Translations under genes and position numbers: made by a program
Notes under the pieces: model-generated
Seen by the model: the letters and a program-made list of their open reading frames with translations, nothing else
What the model was told of the DNA's origin: nothing
The model's database searches: none
Assembly (NCBI GenBank): GCA_905182985.1
Contig: CAJJDN010000018.1
Span: 124,001 to 188,000, forward strand
DNA: 64,000 nucleotides
Direction of reading: 5' to 3'
Source of the DNA: Paramecium sonneborni
Taxonomy: Eukaryota > Ciliophora > Oligohymenophorea > Peniculida > Parameciidae
Shown here: piece after piece, positions 10,883 to 23,444 of the stretch
How the letters are laid out: every line of letters starts with the position of its first letter
Position numbering within the stretch: position 1 is the stretch's first letter

Positions 10883-13127
10883 ATGTATTAAATACAAACA
10901 TCTTCTTAAAAGCAAATTGAAGAAATAATTGCTTATAGTTAATCAAATCTATCAATAATGTTAAATATGGAAAAATTTATGAAATATTTGAGAGCTAATG
11001 ATCCTTTTGCTATAGATTTTTTATCAAGAAATGTTAAATAAATGTTTGATATTTTATTTGTTGACTATGATAAAGTTTAAACTGATTAATTGCCTATTTA
11101 TAGTGACTTAATATCTAAAATTTTTGAGATTATTGATTTGAACTAAGAACCTATAATGAAATAAATTGAAGTGATATTCAGATGTTATTTTAGATTTATT
11201 GGGAAGCCATATTTGATTTGAGATGGAGAGCAGTAACACCAGATGCTTAATGGGGAATAGCTCATAAATTGTTTTCATTAATAAAAGAAAGAGATAAGAG
11301 ATTTGTAATTGAACAATTTTAAAGACCAAATTTTCTTGTTTCATTTTTACCTTTAATATATATTAATAGTGTTGCTTAGATTATAGTAATATTTTATGAG
11401 TTTGGTTTTCATCAATAATAACTTGATTTTTTAAAAGCTGGTTTTGACCGATTTTAAGAATTTGAACCTTGTAGTGCAATTAATTTCACTTTTATAATTC
11501 ATGAAATAATGATTAGAATTTTAAATGATGTTTAAATTGAATATGTAGTAAAAGGAGAAATTCAAAAAAAAATGCTTTCAATTATTGCAAGAGATGATAT
11601 TAATGCAATGTATTAAATATAATAAAATTTTAAGTACACTAAAAAATGCTGCTCATATACTATCATTAGTTTCAAATTATTATTCTATGGATATGCAAAA
11701 TATCTAATTAGATGAACCATAAACTTAAGAAATTACTAATAATTTTAGACATTCAGAATTTTTTTAGTCATTTGACATTAAAATTATAGCTTAGATATTA
11801 TAATAATCTCTATTAAATAAAACTAAGGTTGGCTTATTAATTATAAAGCTTGTTGAAGTATTAAAACATTATTATTTAGGTTATTGATAATTTAGTCAGA
11901 ATAACTGATATATAATTATGGGAAAGAATTGATAAGGCTAATATAATGGAATTAATATTTAGCCTTGCACATAAATTTAATAAATCAGATATTTTTGTAT
12001 CATATGTGATCAATATGATATCATTCATTTTTGAAAGAGCTTTGAATGATTTTCATCCTTATTGGACAACTAAATTGATTTTAAAAAATAAGATCCATGA
12101 AAAACGTCATAGACATATAGATAAATAAATTTATTAATTTGAATAAAAATTATCTTTAAAATTAATAAAGGATGGAGAATTTTTACCTTATTTTGATTAT
12201 TTAAAATAAATAGAAGAAGAATTAATGATTTCTCATAATTGGAGGGCATTAAAACTACATTTGATGAAACAAGAAGAAAGACATAAGAATAAATTAGGTG
12301 AAGATCCTAGTAGTCCTTAAATAGAAGATAAAATTATAGTTTCAGCTCTTGATGTTGAAGAAAATAAATATTTAGAATAAGATGGAGTTGATGAGTAAAC
12401 AGATAATATTTTTATTAATTGTTAAACTGATTCAACTTCAAAATAAAATTATTAAGTAATAACAAAAAATATTTTTGAAACTACTCCTATTATAAGTAAT
12501 GATATAGAATCTGAATCAAATTCAGAATCATCTTACAATGAGAGTGAATAATCTATTGAAAATAAAAATATTTCAGATAGGAATGCTGATCCTTTGAGTT
12601 AATTTAAAGATGTTTTACATTAAATGGAATTGAAATCTAATGAAACAAATAAATTATCTCATTCTGATTAATTAGATAGAGAAAAAGTAATTAAAAATAG
12701 GAATTTATCAAGCTCATTAAATAATGAAGAATAAAAAAATAAATTTATGACTAGTTCTCTTAAACATGAACATGATGTTCCTTCTCCTATACTTTAGCGA
12801 AGAAGTTCTCTTTAAACAGTTACTAATGTTAAAAAATTGAACAAGAATTTTGAAGAGTTTCATATAGATTTCTTAAATGATCGTAAAATCCTCAAAAAAG
12901 ATGATAATAGTATTTTAAAGGTTGATGAAATTGATCTTGAAAAAGTACCTCCAGAAGAAATAATATAGGTTGTTTTTTAAAAATCAAACAAAGAAACTTT
13001 AATCAAAACAAAATTAATTTATTAAGCTTAAATTGAAAAAAAAATTGAAAAAGTTGAAGATATCAAATTTAGATAAATTTTAGAAAAGGATTTCCTTTTT
13101 TTAGAATTTTTAAAAAATTAAGAATGA
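10883..13127 (+). CDS. Helical-repeat protein, possibly SAPS-type phosphatase regulatory subunit
   Basis: Starts MYQIQTSSQKQIEEIIAYSQ. Introns at 11171-11193 (23 nt), 11610-11634 (25 nt) and 11858-11879 (22 nt). The first 420 residues are alpha-helical repeats (for example VGLLIIKLVEVIDNLVRIT, IMELIFSLAHKFNKSDIF). Their spacing recalls the SAPS family (PP6/Sit4 regulatory subunits), including the segment with an early SRNVKQMFDILF and a late RALKLHLMKQEERH. The last 270 residues are acidic, Ser/Asn-rich and disordered. If the match is right it would target a PP2A/PP6-type catalytic subunit. The protein is clear; the family is tentative. TGA 13125-13127. Confidence 0.55.
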
Positions 13128-13229
13128 ATTAAAAACTAATTTATTAAATTATTTAATTGAAAATTTCATCATCTATATTTATATCTACATTAATTTAAAA
13201 TTAAATAAATAATTTAAAACGGCAATTAA

Positions 13230-14870
13230 ATTTTGCTACATTAATAAATACTAGAAAGATTAAATCTTAAAAAGAAAAAATATATTCTTTTTAAACTTTA
13301 AGGGTTTAAATGTTATTGAAGGGATAAGATGATATACATCAGGTGGATGAATTTTACATCTATGAATTAGTGAAAATAATCATAAGCCTACATCCGTTAA
13401 CTTTAAATAAAAGACAAATATAATTTTTAAAATCAAACATATTATTCAAATAAATTAAAATAAAAATCTCAATAACGAAATCTATGGTTTTAAGAATTAA
13501 TAAAAAGGATTTTAAAGATATTTACTAGTTCTTTTGAAAATCTTTTTTTATTTAAGTATAAGACTGACTTTATGTAAAATTATACTAAGTTTTGGATAGA
13601 GTTATATTTGAAGAAAATTTGATGGTATTCTATAAGAGAGCAATTTTAAAAATCTATATGATGAAATTTGTATGTTTTAATTTAAGATGTTGTTTACATT
13701 TTAAAGAATGAGCAAAATGTCTTTATTAAGTATAAAAATATAACTATTAATGAGTTTGCCTAGTTATATAAAAATAGATCTTAAAGATAAATGTTATACT
13801 TGAGTAAAAGAAAGGTAAAAATTAGTAGTAAAATGAAAATTATTGATATTCAAAAATAAATAATGAATGATCATCATAATTTTAATTAACTCTGATATTA
13901 GTGATTAATTTACGAAAATTCATAAAATTGCTTAGAACAAAGTTTCTCGAAACTTGAGACAATAAGAAAAGTGTGTGTAACTTCAATTTAAGAATAATTT
14001 AGTATTATTACAAATAATGATCTTTTTAGAACATCGCATAAAAAATTTAGATATTCTTACTTTCTAATCCTTCAATTATTTTGATTCTAATCAAAATTGA
14101 TTTAAAGATTAAAGGATATTATAATTACCACTTTAGGAATCTAAGGTACATGATAAAAATAGTTTTCTTGTTTATTTGAATTAATTTATCACTAGCTTAA
14201 CTATAAATATCAATTGGAAAATCTTTTTGCTTTTAGATTAAAGTATTCAGTCATTTTAAATAAAATTAAGTATAATTGGGGAGAGAATTTATAATTTGAT
14301 CAGTTTTTCATATATAAATATTATTGAATTAGATTTAATTTTAGATGATGCAGTATAAATCAAAAAATAAATGATTTGTTTTCATTTTTATCATCATTAG
14401 TATCCCATCTCTCTATATTCCACTAAGATGGTTAATGGTAGCATTCTTATTTGTTAGATTACAAAACCATTATTTTCCGAGGAGTTTTTTTTCTAAAAGT
14501 TTATGATGTTTCTGCATATCTTTTATACTTTATTGTTTTTATGGGTGGTCTGGGAGACAAATAAATTCTAGAGATAGTTGAATTTAGGGAAAATGATGGC
14601 TATGTCTAAAACTTAGTGATTGAACAAGATTTATCCTGATTCTTCCTGCCAGAACTGCCATATAATTTATAAGTAGATTAATTATTAATCTTGAATCCTG
14701 GTATCAATTGATAGTTAGTTGAGGTGTCAGTAATAATTTCTGTTTATTTTGATGGTGTGACATGAATAGGACTTTATGTAAAAGGTTGTCTAACAAAATA
14801 GCCTAACTTAAGTTTATGTTCGCGTATAAGTGGGACTTTTTGCATTAATTTAGCTAGAATTTGTTTTTTG
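13230..14870 (+). pseudogene. Decayed protein-coding gene
   Basis: Long pieces on the plus strand read as protein but are broken by TGA and by frame changes that no 20-35 nt intron explains. In order: MLLKGQDDIHQVDEFYIYEL from about 13309 to a TGA near 13540, FENLFLFKYKTDFMQNYTKF in another frame, then NEQNVFIKYKNITINEFAQL, KLETIRKVCVTSIQEQFSII, and near 14540 MGGLGDKQILEIVEFREND. Each piece has normal composition for this genome. A single gene of about 500 codons that has lost function explains the pattern best; a gene with many atypical introns is the alternative. Family not recognised. Confidence 0.5.
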
Positions 14871-14894
14871 GATTCTTTTTTCATATTAATTAAT

Positions 14895-16523
14895 ATGTTT
14901 AAGCCAAAAAGTTAGAAGGAGTAATAATAATAACCATTTTACTTAAGTTGGTTTGCTAATTAAGGGTATATAGATGAGTAGTTAATTTAGCTTAGAGAAA
15001 ATGCTAAACGAGGAGGAACAGCACCAAATTAAAGTCGAAAAGATAAATAAGTAATAAAGAGTCCTTATTAATAACAATTGATTACAGTTTGTAATTAGAC
15101 ATAAAATTCATATACAAAATCAATGTGAGTATTATTAATTATAAAATAGTTAGCCTCCTAAAAGTTACTAGAACAACACCTAATAAATCTCAAAAATCTA
15201 TGCTGGTTAATTTTAAGGAATGATGAAAAAAAGAAGTGTTGAGAGAAGATATGATGATGAACCAAAGAGTGGAAGAACTTCATTTAAACCATCTAGAACT
15301 TTTACTTAATAAAAATCAAGAGGATTTCACTCATGTGAATAATAAAGTAGACCATAAACATAATAATTAAATACATTTGATCCTAAACTTTAATATGAGA
15401 ATATTGTACCTTATAATTATGATGAATAATAACATATACCTAGAGATAATGAAGATATAGAAATAGTAGAAGTAGATAATGTTGATATAGATTCAAATGA
15501 ATCAAATGAAGCTGATAGTGAAGAAGATCATAATTTATAATTCCCAACTTAATAATAAGAAGAAACATAAATCTAAAAGAACAAATCATTTGTTTAAAAA
15601 TAAATAGAAGAACCAGTTATTACTATGAGAAAAGAAACTGCTACATTAAATAGACCATAAACATCTGAAGGAGCTAGAAGAAAAAGATTTGCTAATTCTA
15701 CAAATGAAACTTAATAAAATAATACTTAGAAAAAAGAATCAGAATTATTAATCATAGATTATTAACCCAAGATCATTTAAGAAGATGAATATGAAAATCT
15801 AGAAATTATTCCAATCATTACCAATAATTTAAATTCCCCTAAAGTATCTTCATTTATTTATATCTTCCATATAGGATTTATTATCCATTCGTTCAGGATA
15901 AAGAAGAAAATAAACTGATCAAGTAATTGATAATTTTCATAATAATAATAATAATACTAATGATCGTCCTCCTTCCAGACATAAAACTCCTCCTAAAGCT
16001 ATTGGATTAGAATTACCTATTTAAGCTATTAATTCTTTAGTTGACCATTAAATTCCTATCAAAAATATGTATGCATAAATCGATCCTAAATGTAATCAAT
16101 TTTCATTTTTATTTAGCTAACAATAATTTTAATGATGATCTTGATGACTTTGATCTTGCCTTTTTTAAAATGAATAATCAAGTTAATCTTAATAAATTTC
16201 AATCCAAAGATGGTTATCATACTGATGAAGCTAGTATTTTTACTTATATTACTTTAGAAAAATCTAATACTAATCAAAAACATCCTTAATCAGCTAATCT
16301 TAAATTTAATAATATTGGGTTCCAAAATTTATCTTATTCCCCTGTTAATAATCAAATTACTTCGGCACATGGATTTAGTTCAAATGAACCTTAAATAGTT
16401 ATATAATATAATAACAGCTCTTCACTTAATAAAAATCACCCTAAATTACCAGTTAAAGTACCCTTTCAAACTTCATTAGGCTAAGATTTCTTATGCCTTT
16501 TTGCCAATGATTGTACCGACTGA
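14895..16523 (+). CDS. Gln/Asn-rich hypothetical protein
   Basis: Starts MFKPKSQKEQQQQPFYLSWF. Introns: 25 nt near 15125 (gtg...tag), 31 nt near 15844 and 25 nt near 16090. The middle is acidic (DNEDIEIVEVDNVDIDSNES) and the end holds repeated DD/N segments (FNDDLDDFDLAFFKMNNQ), finishing CLFANDCTD, TGA 16521-16523. Mostly low-complexity and probably disordered. No domain found; function unknown. Confidence 0.6.
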
Positions 16524-17123
16524 ATTATTAATATCAGTATTTATTATACGTTTATACTAATATAAATATACAAACTTATTATATATTATTTTATTCATTA
16601 TTATTTTTATTATACTTACTCAATACAATCTCTTCAATTATTTATTTACTTATTGTTTAATTTTTAAAATCCTCTACAACATAATTTTAAATCTTATTAA
16701 TAATTTTTATTCTCATATTTATATTAAAAGCATAATTTACTTATTTTATCTAATAAAAATATTGTAATTCATTAATTAAAATTTAAGAAGTTTTATTTCA
16801 AATATTCAGTAACTCTTTTAATATTAATATAAATAAATTAAATCTATATAATAATTTTAAATTTCATATCAAATAAATATCAAATAAATCTAACGCTATA
16901 ACATTAAAAAATAGATATTTATGATACCTCTCTAAAGAATTCTTTTTATTTCATACCAAATTTTCTAAATTAAGAAAAAGAGATACTGATCTAAAATAAA
17001 AATAATGATATTCATCAAATTAATTATCATAGTTTGCTTTAATGACAGTCATAAAAACAAATTTCTTTAAGATAATACAATTTTACATAAATATTAAAAA
17101 AATGCATTATTTATAAATTTTCA
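16524..17123. other. Intergenic, nothing recognised
   Basis: About 600 bp of AT-rich sequence between two convergent stops. No coding-like frame of useful length, no repeat and no tRNA-like signal seen. Confidence 0.5.
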
Positions 17124-17970
17124 TCATTAAATTTTCAAACGAATCCAACCTAGAATGACACCTTAAGATGTATATAGATCATCTCTACATTTTAAATCAT
17201 CTTTAGTTGGAAATGTTTATCTATTATTAGAAATATTTATTTCTTTTTTCTCTCCTAAAGTTATTTTTAATGCTCTAGAAAAGTTTCTTGTATCCCATAT
17301 TTAATCATAATTTTATTCTGCTATTAAAACATGAGGATAATCAGATTCTAAATCTACATTTAAAACAACAGCAACATGTCCATAAGGAAATTCGCCATCA
17401 TCTTTTTACCAAATCAATAAATCCCCCAAAATTGGAGTTTCTATACCTCCATTTTAAAATTTCTATAAATTAATATTTTGTTTTGAATTTATATTATAAG
17501 CTTCTTAAAGATCAAATATTTATTCAGCATTATCAACAGATCCAAAAGTTACATTAAAATTTTGAATCCAGAATTTTCTTGCATAATGAACACATTGATA
17601 TCTTTTAATATAAATAAATAATTACTTTTATCCAATATATATTTCCTCTCCAAAATTATTGATTGAATCTTCTAGAAATTCATCTTTGCTACTGTCTAAC
17701 ACATCAAGATCTCCAAAATTAGAAAATGCAGGTACTTATAAAGCTTCACCAACTTTAGTTCCCCATAAAGGCTTTCTTTTGTTCCCTTTTAAATAATCAA
17801 TAATATTAAATACATAAACTTCTAGGACCTTCACAAGATGTACAGTAACCTTAAAAACAGAAATTATCACCTTCACATTTTTTTGTTTTACATTAAATTC
17901 TAGGTGTTATTTATACCTGAGCTTAATTAAAAACGAAAAGCAAAAGCAAAATTAGCACTATAAATTTCAT
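17124..17970 (-). CDS. Secreted CHAP amidase, glutathionylspermidine amidase-like
   Basis: Starts MKFIVLILLLLFVFNQAQV, a clear signal peptide, then a Cys-rich segment (KTKKCEGDNFCFQGYCTSCE). Introns of 28 and 24 nt follow. The main domain reads YIGQKYQCVHYARKFW, LGDLLIWQKDDGEFPYGHVA, IAEQNYDQIWDTRNFSRAL and VILGWIRLK. This runs parallel to the amidase half of bacterial glutathionylspermidine synthetase/amidase: catalytic Cys in the QCV motif, His in GHVAVV, and the AEQN residues. The synthetase half is absent. A secreted cysteine amidase could cut peptidoglycan or polyamine-glutathione amides; the substrate is inferred. Its start lies 18 bp from the stop of the next gene. Confidence 0.8.
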
Positions 17971-17988
17971 TAATATTAATATTAATTT

Positions 17989-19864
17989 TCATTTTAGATA
18001 ATACACTTCAATGCTTAAACATTTAAATCGATTTTAATTTTTCTACTCTGTAAATAATGGATTATCATAAGTATCACTTTAATAAGTAAAACCTTTATTC
18101 AATTCTGAATCTATTTAAAATGCTGGTCCAGATCTAATAAATAATATTATAAGAATATACTTTCCACTTCCAAATGCTAAATAATCTAATGCACACATCA
18201 TATAATCACTATTTCCAGATGTTGGATTGTATTTTCTTTCTTCTGGTTAAAGAGTAAATAGAAATGTTTCACTTGAACCTACATATTTATTTTTTACTTC
18301 TAACATTTGATCACAAAATGCTCCAAATATCTATTTAATTAATAAGATTTCATACAATATTTTAATTTGTTTAGATTACTAATAATACTGGATAATCAGT
18401 AAAATCTTAACATTTTAAATATAATTATTTTAATGAATGTCCATCTGATTTTGAACTAAATATTAAAAATGGATCACTCAATTTATAAATATTCGAAATC
18501 CAATCCCATAATATTTCAAACTAGCTAAATATCATATATCTATAAATGCCTATTCATTTGTAATTAAATCTGATGCTTAAGATGGAATTGGCAAATAACA
18601 AGGTTGATTTTTAGAATAAGATACTGCTGTTCTCATATAAGATTTTACTTATTCACTTTCACTTAAACTTAATTTAAATGCTTGTTTAATAATATTATTT
18701 TATTATTCTATGTTTAAATTCATTAATTTTTTTCGAAAAATTGATTTAAAATTGGAATTTGACTTGCATGATTTTATATCATCTGAAATATATCTCAAAA
18801 CAGAATAAAATATTCTAAAATAAATCTTAATCCCTTCATTTAGATATATTATAAATATTTTTAACACTGTTGAAAATGGTAAATAAGTTAACATTAAATT
18901 AATTGACATTTCTTAAAATAATTCAAATGAATCGAAGTGAATATTTTACATAAATTAATATACATTACTAAATGTTTTACTCCTTTTACTTACTGTTTCA
19001 TAAAATGTAGTTGCTGTTCTAATTATATATTTAATTATTACTCTTTAAAATGTTCCTCATTCATTATCAAATGCCATCTTAATTATTATTTATTTTAATG
19101 GTCATTCAAACATTATTAAGAATCTTTTATCATAAATTACAATACACAATATGTTTATGCTTCACTTAAAAATATTAAAAGTAGAACTATTATATGGAGT
19201 AACATAGGGTTATATTCCAAAAAATGGTTTAAATTATTTACAATCCATAATAAACGTATTAAAGCTTCAATTCCTTATTAATTTAAAATCTAAACTTTAA
19301 GGATTAATTATATTTTTTTTTCACTCTCATTTAAGTAATTAAATTCCTCATCTTCATCATTTTCATTTGTATTACAACCAAAAAGAGGAACATTTTTAAA
19401 AGTTTTAGGAATTTATTTATTTTTGAATACAACCTTTAATGCAGATAAATATTCTGCTTCACAATCAACATATGTCAATCTAAAAGTATCTAATATTATT
19501 TTTTTCGCCAAAGAACATGGAACACCTCTATTTTAATTACTGAATATAATAATTACTTTCTTATTAAATATTGCCATTTCTTATTTAAGACTTTTCCTTT
19601 TTATCTAACTAATTCTCCATGTCTTAAATTTATTGTATCAGCTTTTGACCAAAAATTTTCCATTTATGATTAATCTTCCTTATATCCAGGATAAATATAA
19701 ATAAATTTTTAAGGTTCGAATTATGGCTTATCTATACCAAACCAATCTTAACTAAAAAAATATTAATAGTCTTGATTTAAGTTCAACATTGGACCTACTT
19801 ATAATAAAGATTTAGGTGCCTATTCTTTCTTATCACAACATTGAGAGCTTAAAAATTATCCCAT
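17989..19864 (-). CDS. TBC-TLD domain protein (TBC1D24-like)
   Basis: Starts MGQFLSSQCCDKKEQAPKSL, a myristoylation-type Gly2 followed by a Cys pair suited to palmitoylation. The middle is a TBC/Rab-GAP domain (NHFLEYNPMLLHIIVLLLIF, then LMLTYLPFSTVLKIF and EGIKIYFRIFYSVLRYI). The C-terminal 170 residues are a TLD domain: ILWDWISNIYKLSDPFLIFS, FGAFCDQMLEV, SETFLFTL, LDYLAFGSG, SGPAFQIDSELNKGFTYQSD, DNPLF, SIEVYYLK. At least four introns (29, 26, 25, 27 nt). The step between ITNEQAFID and QFEILWDW is out of frame with no GT intron, so a frameshift or sequence error is likely there. TBC-TLD proteins link Rab/ARF traffic and oxidative stress. TGA 17991-17989. Confidence 0.75.
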
Positions 19865-20210
19865 TAATATTGCAATTAATTTGATATAAAAAATTATATT
19901 TTTTATACATAATTTTTATTATTTTACATAATATTGATTAATTTCAAGTTAATTAATCAAAATATTCTTTACATACTATTTATTTTAATGAATTCGAATT
20001 CTTAATAAGAATAATATTAGTTTTACAAAATTTTAGCTCAAATTTAAAACATATTATAATTATTCTCTTTTTAAATTATATTAAGATATCAAATTTTAGA
20101 ATATATACTATATAATAATTGATTTATCTACAAAATCTAAAACTTTATTTAAAATGATAAATTAAATTTTAATACAATAAAATTTATAAATAAAATTATC
20201 AAAAAGTTTA
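19865..20210. other. Intergenic, nothing recognised
   Basis: About 350 bp of AT-rich DNA without coding signal, between the start of the TBC-TLD gene and the stop of the next minus-strand gene. Confidence 0.5.
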
Positions 20211-20753
20211 TCATTTTAACATTTTTTTTGGATCATAATATGATTTTCCATTAACTTATTTTAGTTATTTTTCTAATAACAAGCCTTATTTTTAATTAGA
20301 CTCTTTGAGAAATTAATTTTCTTAAGTCAATCTCTTTATTGTCAATTCTAATTAATTTTTATCCTCTCGATATATAGAAAGCATTTCATTTTATTAACAA
20401 ATTAATTATTCTAATTTTTCGTTTTATGCTAATAATTTTAATGTCGCTTCCATAAATTGTTCTTGCTTTTAATCATCTTTTTCAGTTTTAATTCTCATTG
20501 ATGGAGAACTACATTTAAAACTTTATTAAGCGTCTCTCATGTTAATGATTGTATTTATTGGCTATGTAATTATAAAGGAATTTTAATTAGATATATTTTT
20601 TGGACTGCTAAACGATTAATTGATGGATAAATTTGTTTTTTAGGTTAATATCTGATAACTGTCATTTAAGAAAGATTTTTAATTTTTTCTTGGAGATATA
20701 AACCTTATTCCAACCTATTGCTAGTTTTTGATTTGATTATTAAGATGTTTCAT
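20211..20753 (-). CDS. Small coiled-coil protein
   Basis: Single open frame of 180 codons, no intron needed. Starts MKHLNNQIKNQQQVGIRF, has a Ser/Asn-rich N-terminal half and a C-terminal coiled coil (MEATLKLLAQNEKLEQLI through LTIKRLTQENQFLKESNQ), ending GKSYYDPKKMLK. No family recognised. Confidence 0.6.
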
Positions 20754-21160
20754 AAATTTAAATAAATTTTATTTTCTAAAAACAATAAAATTATTTAAAG
20801 ATTGGTTCTAATAATATCTTTTTTTTATAATTGAATGATTTATATTTAATGATAAAGCACTCTTTCTCATTGTATAATTATTTTAATTTTCGTTAATTAA
20901 ATTAATTGTTGCTCATCTTAAACCTACAAAGCAATCAAATTATTATTGTTTTAAATATGTTAATATTAATTTTAATAAATAATTCTATTTATGCCTCTAT
21001 AATCTAAATTTTAATTAAATAAATGAATCATAAAAAAGGCTATTATTTTTATAAGAAATAAATGATTATACTCTTTCATATTAATTTTAATTATAAAATA
21101 TAACATTATGAATATTTAGTCTAATAATTTTTAATTATATCTAAAAGCTTATAAAAATTT
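20754..21160. other. Intergenic between divergent genes
   Basis: About 400 bp, very AT-rich, separating two divergently read genes; promoters of both are expected here. No motif can be named. Confidence 0.4.
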
Positions 21161-21908
21161 ATGAAAGCTACAGAACTTTTAATTAGCAAAGAATGGCGAA
21201 TCTTTTATAAAAATTTTGTTTACTAATTTTCTTTTCACTTTTCAGAAAATTAATAAAATTTGAATTAGCAATAAGAATTACATAAGGTAAATCAAATTTT
21301 CAAACAATTTATAGAAATTTTAAGAATCTTTGTAACAAATATTAAATAAGTTTATTTGTAAGGTCTTAAGAAAAATATAAAAAAGTAATGTATAAAATAA
21401 GAGTAAAATATTAAAGAACTATTGTAAAATAATTAATAAGATACAATTATCCAATTTTTTTGTTTATTTGATTTTCATTTATTTTAAACAGGAATGATTT
21501 CTCAAAATTAACTTTTAGATTTGATTGCTTTTGAATTAATTAGAAAAAAAGCATAATAAGATTAATAAGAAAGTAGTTCTGATGATGAGGAAGCAGAGAA
21601 AGCTTACTTTGAAAAATCAAGAGAATAAACGAAATAGTAAATAGAAGGAACTTATAATGTTGAAGAAGAAAAATAAAAGTTGGAGAAACAATTGCTAATT
21701 ATAATTTACCAGATGTAATTAAATAGCCAGAAATTGATGTGGATTAATATGGATTTAATTAAGGTGTAATTGAAAAAGAAGAAGAAGTTTTAAATTAAGA
21801 ACTTTAAAATTGAAATAAACAATTCCAAAAAAAGAAATAAGACTAACTACAGAAATTAAAAAAGAGAAAATTACAAATAGAATTAGTTAAAAAAGTTAAT
21901 ACTAATGA
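21161..21908 (+). CDS. Hypothetical protein beside an assembly gap; frame uncertain
   Basis: Starts MKATELLISKEWRIFYKNF. Coding-like pieces are MISQNQLLDLIAFELIRKKA, ESSSDDEEAEKAYFEKSREQ, then in a second frame NYNLPDVIKQPEIDVDQY and in a third TIPKKEIRLTTEIKKEKI. The frame changes do not match GTA...TAG introns, so indels in the assembly are possible. The helix-loop feel of the segment before ISQNQLLDLIAFELI might be a degenerate EF-hand, which is weak. From 21553 on the sequence is repeated after the gap. Confidence 0.45.
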
Positions 21909-22332
21909 ATATATATTTTCTTTAAAATAAATAAAAAAAACAATAAATAGTTTTATTTTTTACATTATTAGATTGGTATAAATAGAGTAAATGAGATAGA
22001 ATAAATAGAAAGTGAATCAATTTTTAATAATTTCAATAATCTTTTATTTCTCCATTTCTTTTTTATATATAGTTTGAATAATTGGATGTTCATTTGTATT
22101 TTTATCACTACTCACATACTATTGCTCATAAAAACTATAATAAATGTTACTCTTACACAGCTATCACTTATGGAGAAGGAATTTACATAATTCTATATTC
22201 ATTTTTTAATGGGAATTAATTACCATCATCACATCCAAAGGCAGAATAAATAGGAAATAACCATAACATCTTATTTTAACCAAAAATCTATTATACATTT
22301 GTATTTGGATCAATGTCATAAATATTAAATAT
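21553..22332. repeat. Left copy of a 780-bp direct duplication at the gap
   Basis: Base-for-base the same, as far as I compared, as 22665-23444 (offset 1112). It carries the 3' end of the preceding plus-strand gene and the 3' end of the DHHC gene. It ends exactly where the run of N begins. Confidence 0.9.
22126..22332 (-). pseudogene. Truncated duplicate of the DHHC gene 3' end (assembly artefact)
   Basis: Carries the last codons of the palmitoyltransferase (LWLFPIYSAFGCDDG onward to TGA) and is cut by the gap. It duplicates 23238-23444 and is probably not a separate gene. Confidence 0.8.
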
Positions 22333-22664
22333 NNNNNNNNNNNNNNNNNNNNNNNNNNNNNNNNNNNNNNNNNNNNNNNNNNNNNNNNNNNNNNNNNNNN
22401 NNNNNNNNNNNNNNNNNNNNNNNNNNNNNNNNNNNNNNNNNNNNNNNNNNNNNNNNNNNNNNNNNNNNNNNNNNNNNNNNNNNNNNNNNNNNNNNNNNNN
22501 NNNNNNNNNNNNNNNNNNNNNNNNNNNNNNNNNNNNNNNNNNNNNNNNNNNNNNNNNNNNNNNNNNNNNNNNNNNNNNNNNNNNNNNNNNNNNNNNNNNN
22601 NNNNNNNNNNNNNNNNNNNNNNNNNNNNNNNNNNNNNNNNNNNNNNNNNNNNNNNNNNNNNNNN
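22333..22664. other. Scaffold gap, 332 N
   Basis: Run of N between the two copies of the duplication. The identical flanks suggest that two contigs overlap here and should have been merged. Confidence 0.95.
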
Positions 22665-23444
22665 ATAATAAGATTAATAAGAAAGTAGTTCTGATGATGA
22701 GGAAGCAGAGAAAGCTTACTTTGAAAAATCAAGAGAATAAACGAAATAGTAAATAGAAGGAACTTATAATGTTGAAGAAGAAAAATAAAAGTTGGAGAAA
22801 CAATTGCTAATTATAATTTACCAGATGTAATTAAATAGCCAGAAATTGATGTGGATTAATATGGATTTAATTAAGGTGTAATTGAAAAAGAAGAAGAAGT
22901 TTTAAATTAAGAACTTTAAAATTGAAATAAACAATTCCAAAAAAAGAAATAAGACTAACTACAGAAATTAAAAAAGAGAAAATTACAAATAGAATTAGTT
23001 AAAAAAGTTAATACTAATGAATATATATTTTCTTTAAAATAAATAAAAAAAACAATAAATAGTTTTATTTTTTACATTATTAGATTGGTATAAATAGAGT
23101 AAATGAGATAGAATAAATAGAAAGTGAATCAATTTTTAATAATTTCAATAATCTTTTATTTCTCCATTTCTTTTTTATATATAGTTTGAATAATTGGATG
23201 TTCATTTGTATTTTTATCACTACTCACATACTATTGCTCATAAAAACTATAATAAATGTTACTCTTACACAGCTATCACTTATGGAGAAGGAATTTACAT
23301 AATTCTATATTCATTTTTTAATGGGAATTAATTACCATCATCACATCCAAAGGCAGAATAAATAGGAAATAACCATAACATCTTATTTTAACCAAAAATC
23401 TATTATACATTTGTATTTGGATCAATGTCATAAATATTAAATAT
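22665..23444. repeat. Right copy of the 780-bp duplication
   Basis: Starts directly after the N run and repeats 21553-22332. The right copy continues without a break into the complete DHHC gene, so it is the copy that joins the right-hand contig. The partial plus-strand gene in it spans about 22665-23020. Confidence 0.9.

Noticed and set aside
19705..19725. ggttcgaa motif resembling a tRNA B box
   Set aside because: It is inside the TBC-TLD coding sequence and no acceptor or anticodon stem can be folded around it.
22665..23020. Second copy of the small plus-strand gene
   Set aside because: Identical to 21553-21908 and cut by the gap; treated as an assembly duplicate rather than a paralogue.
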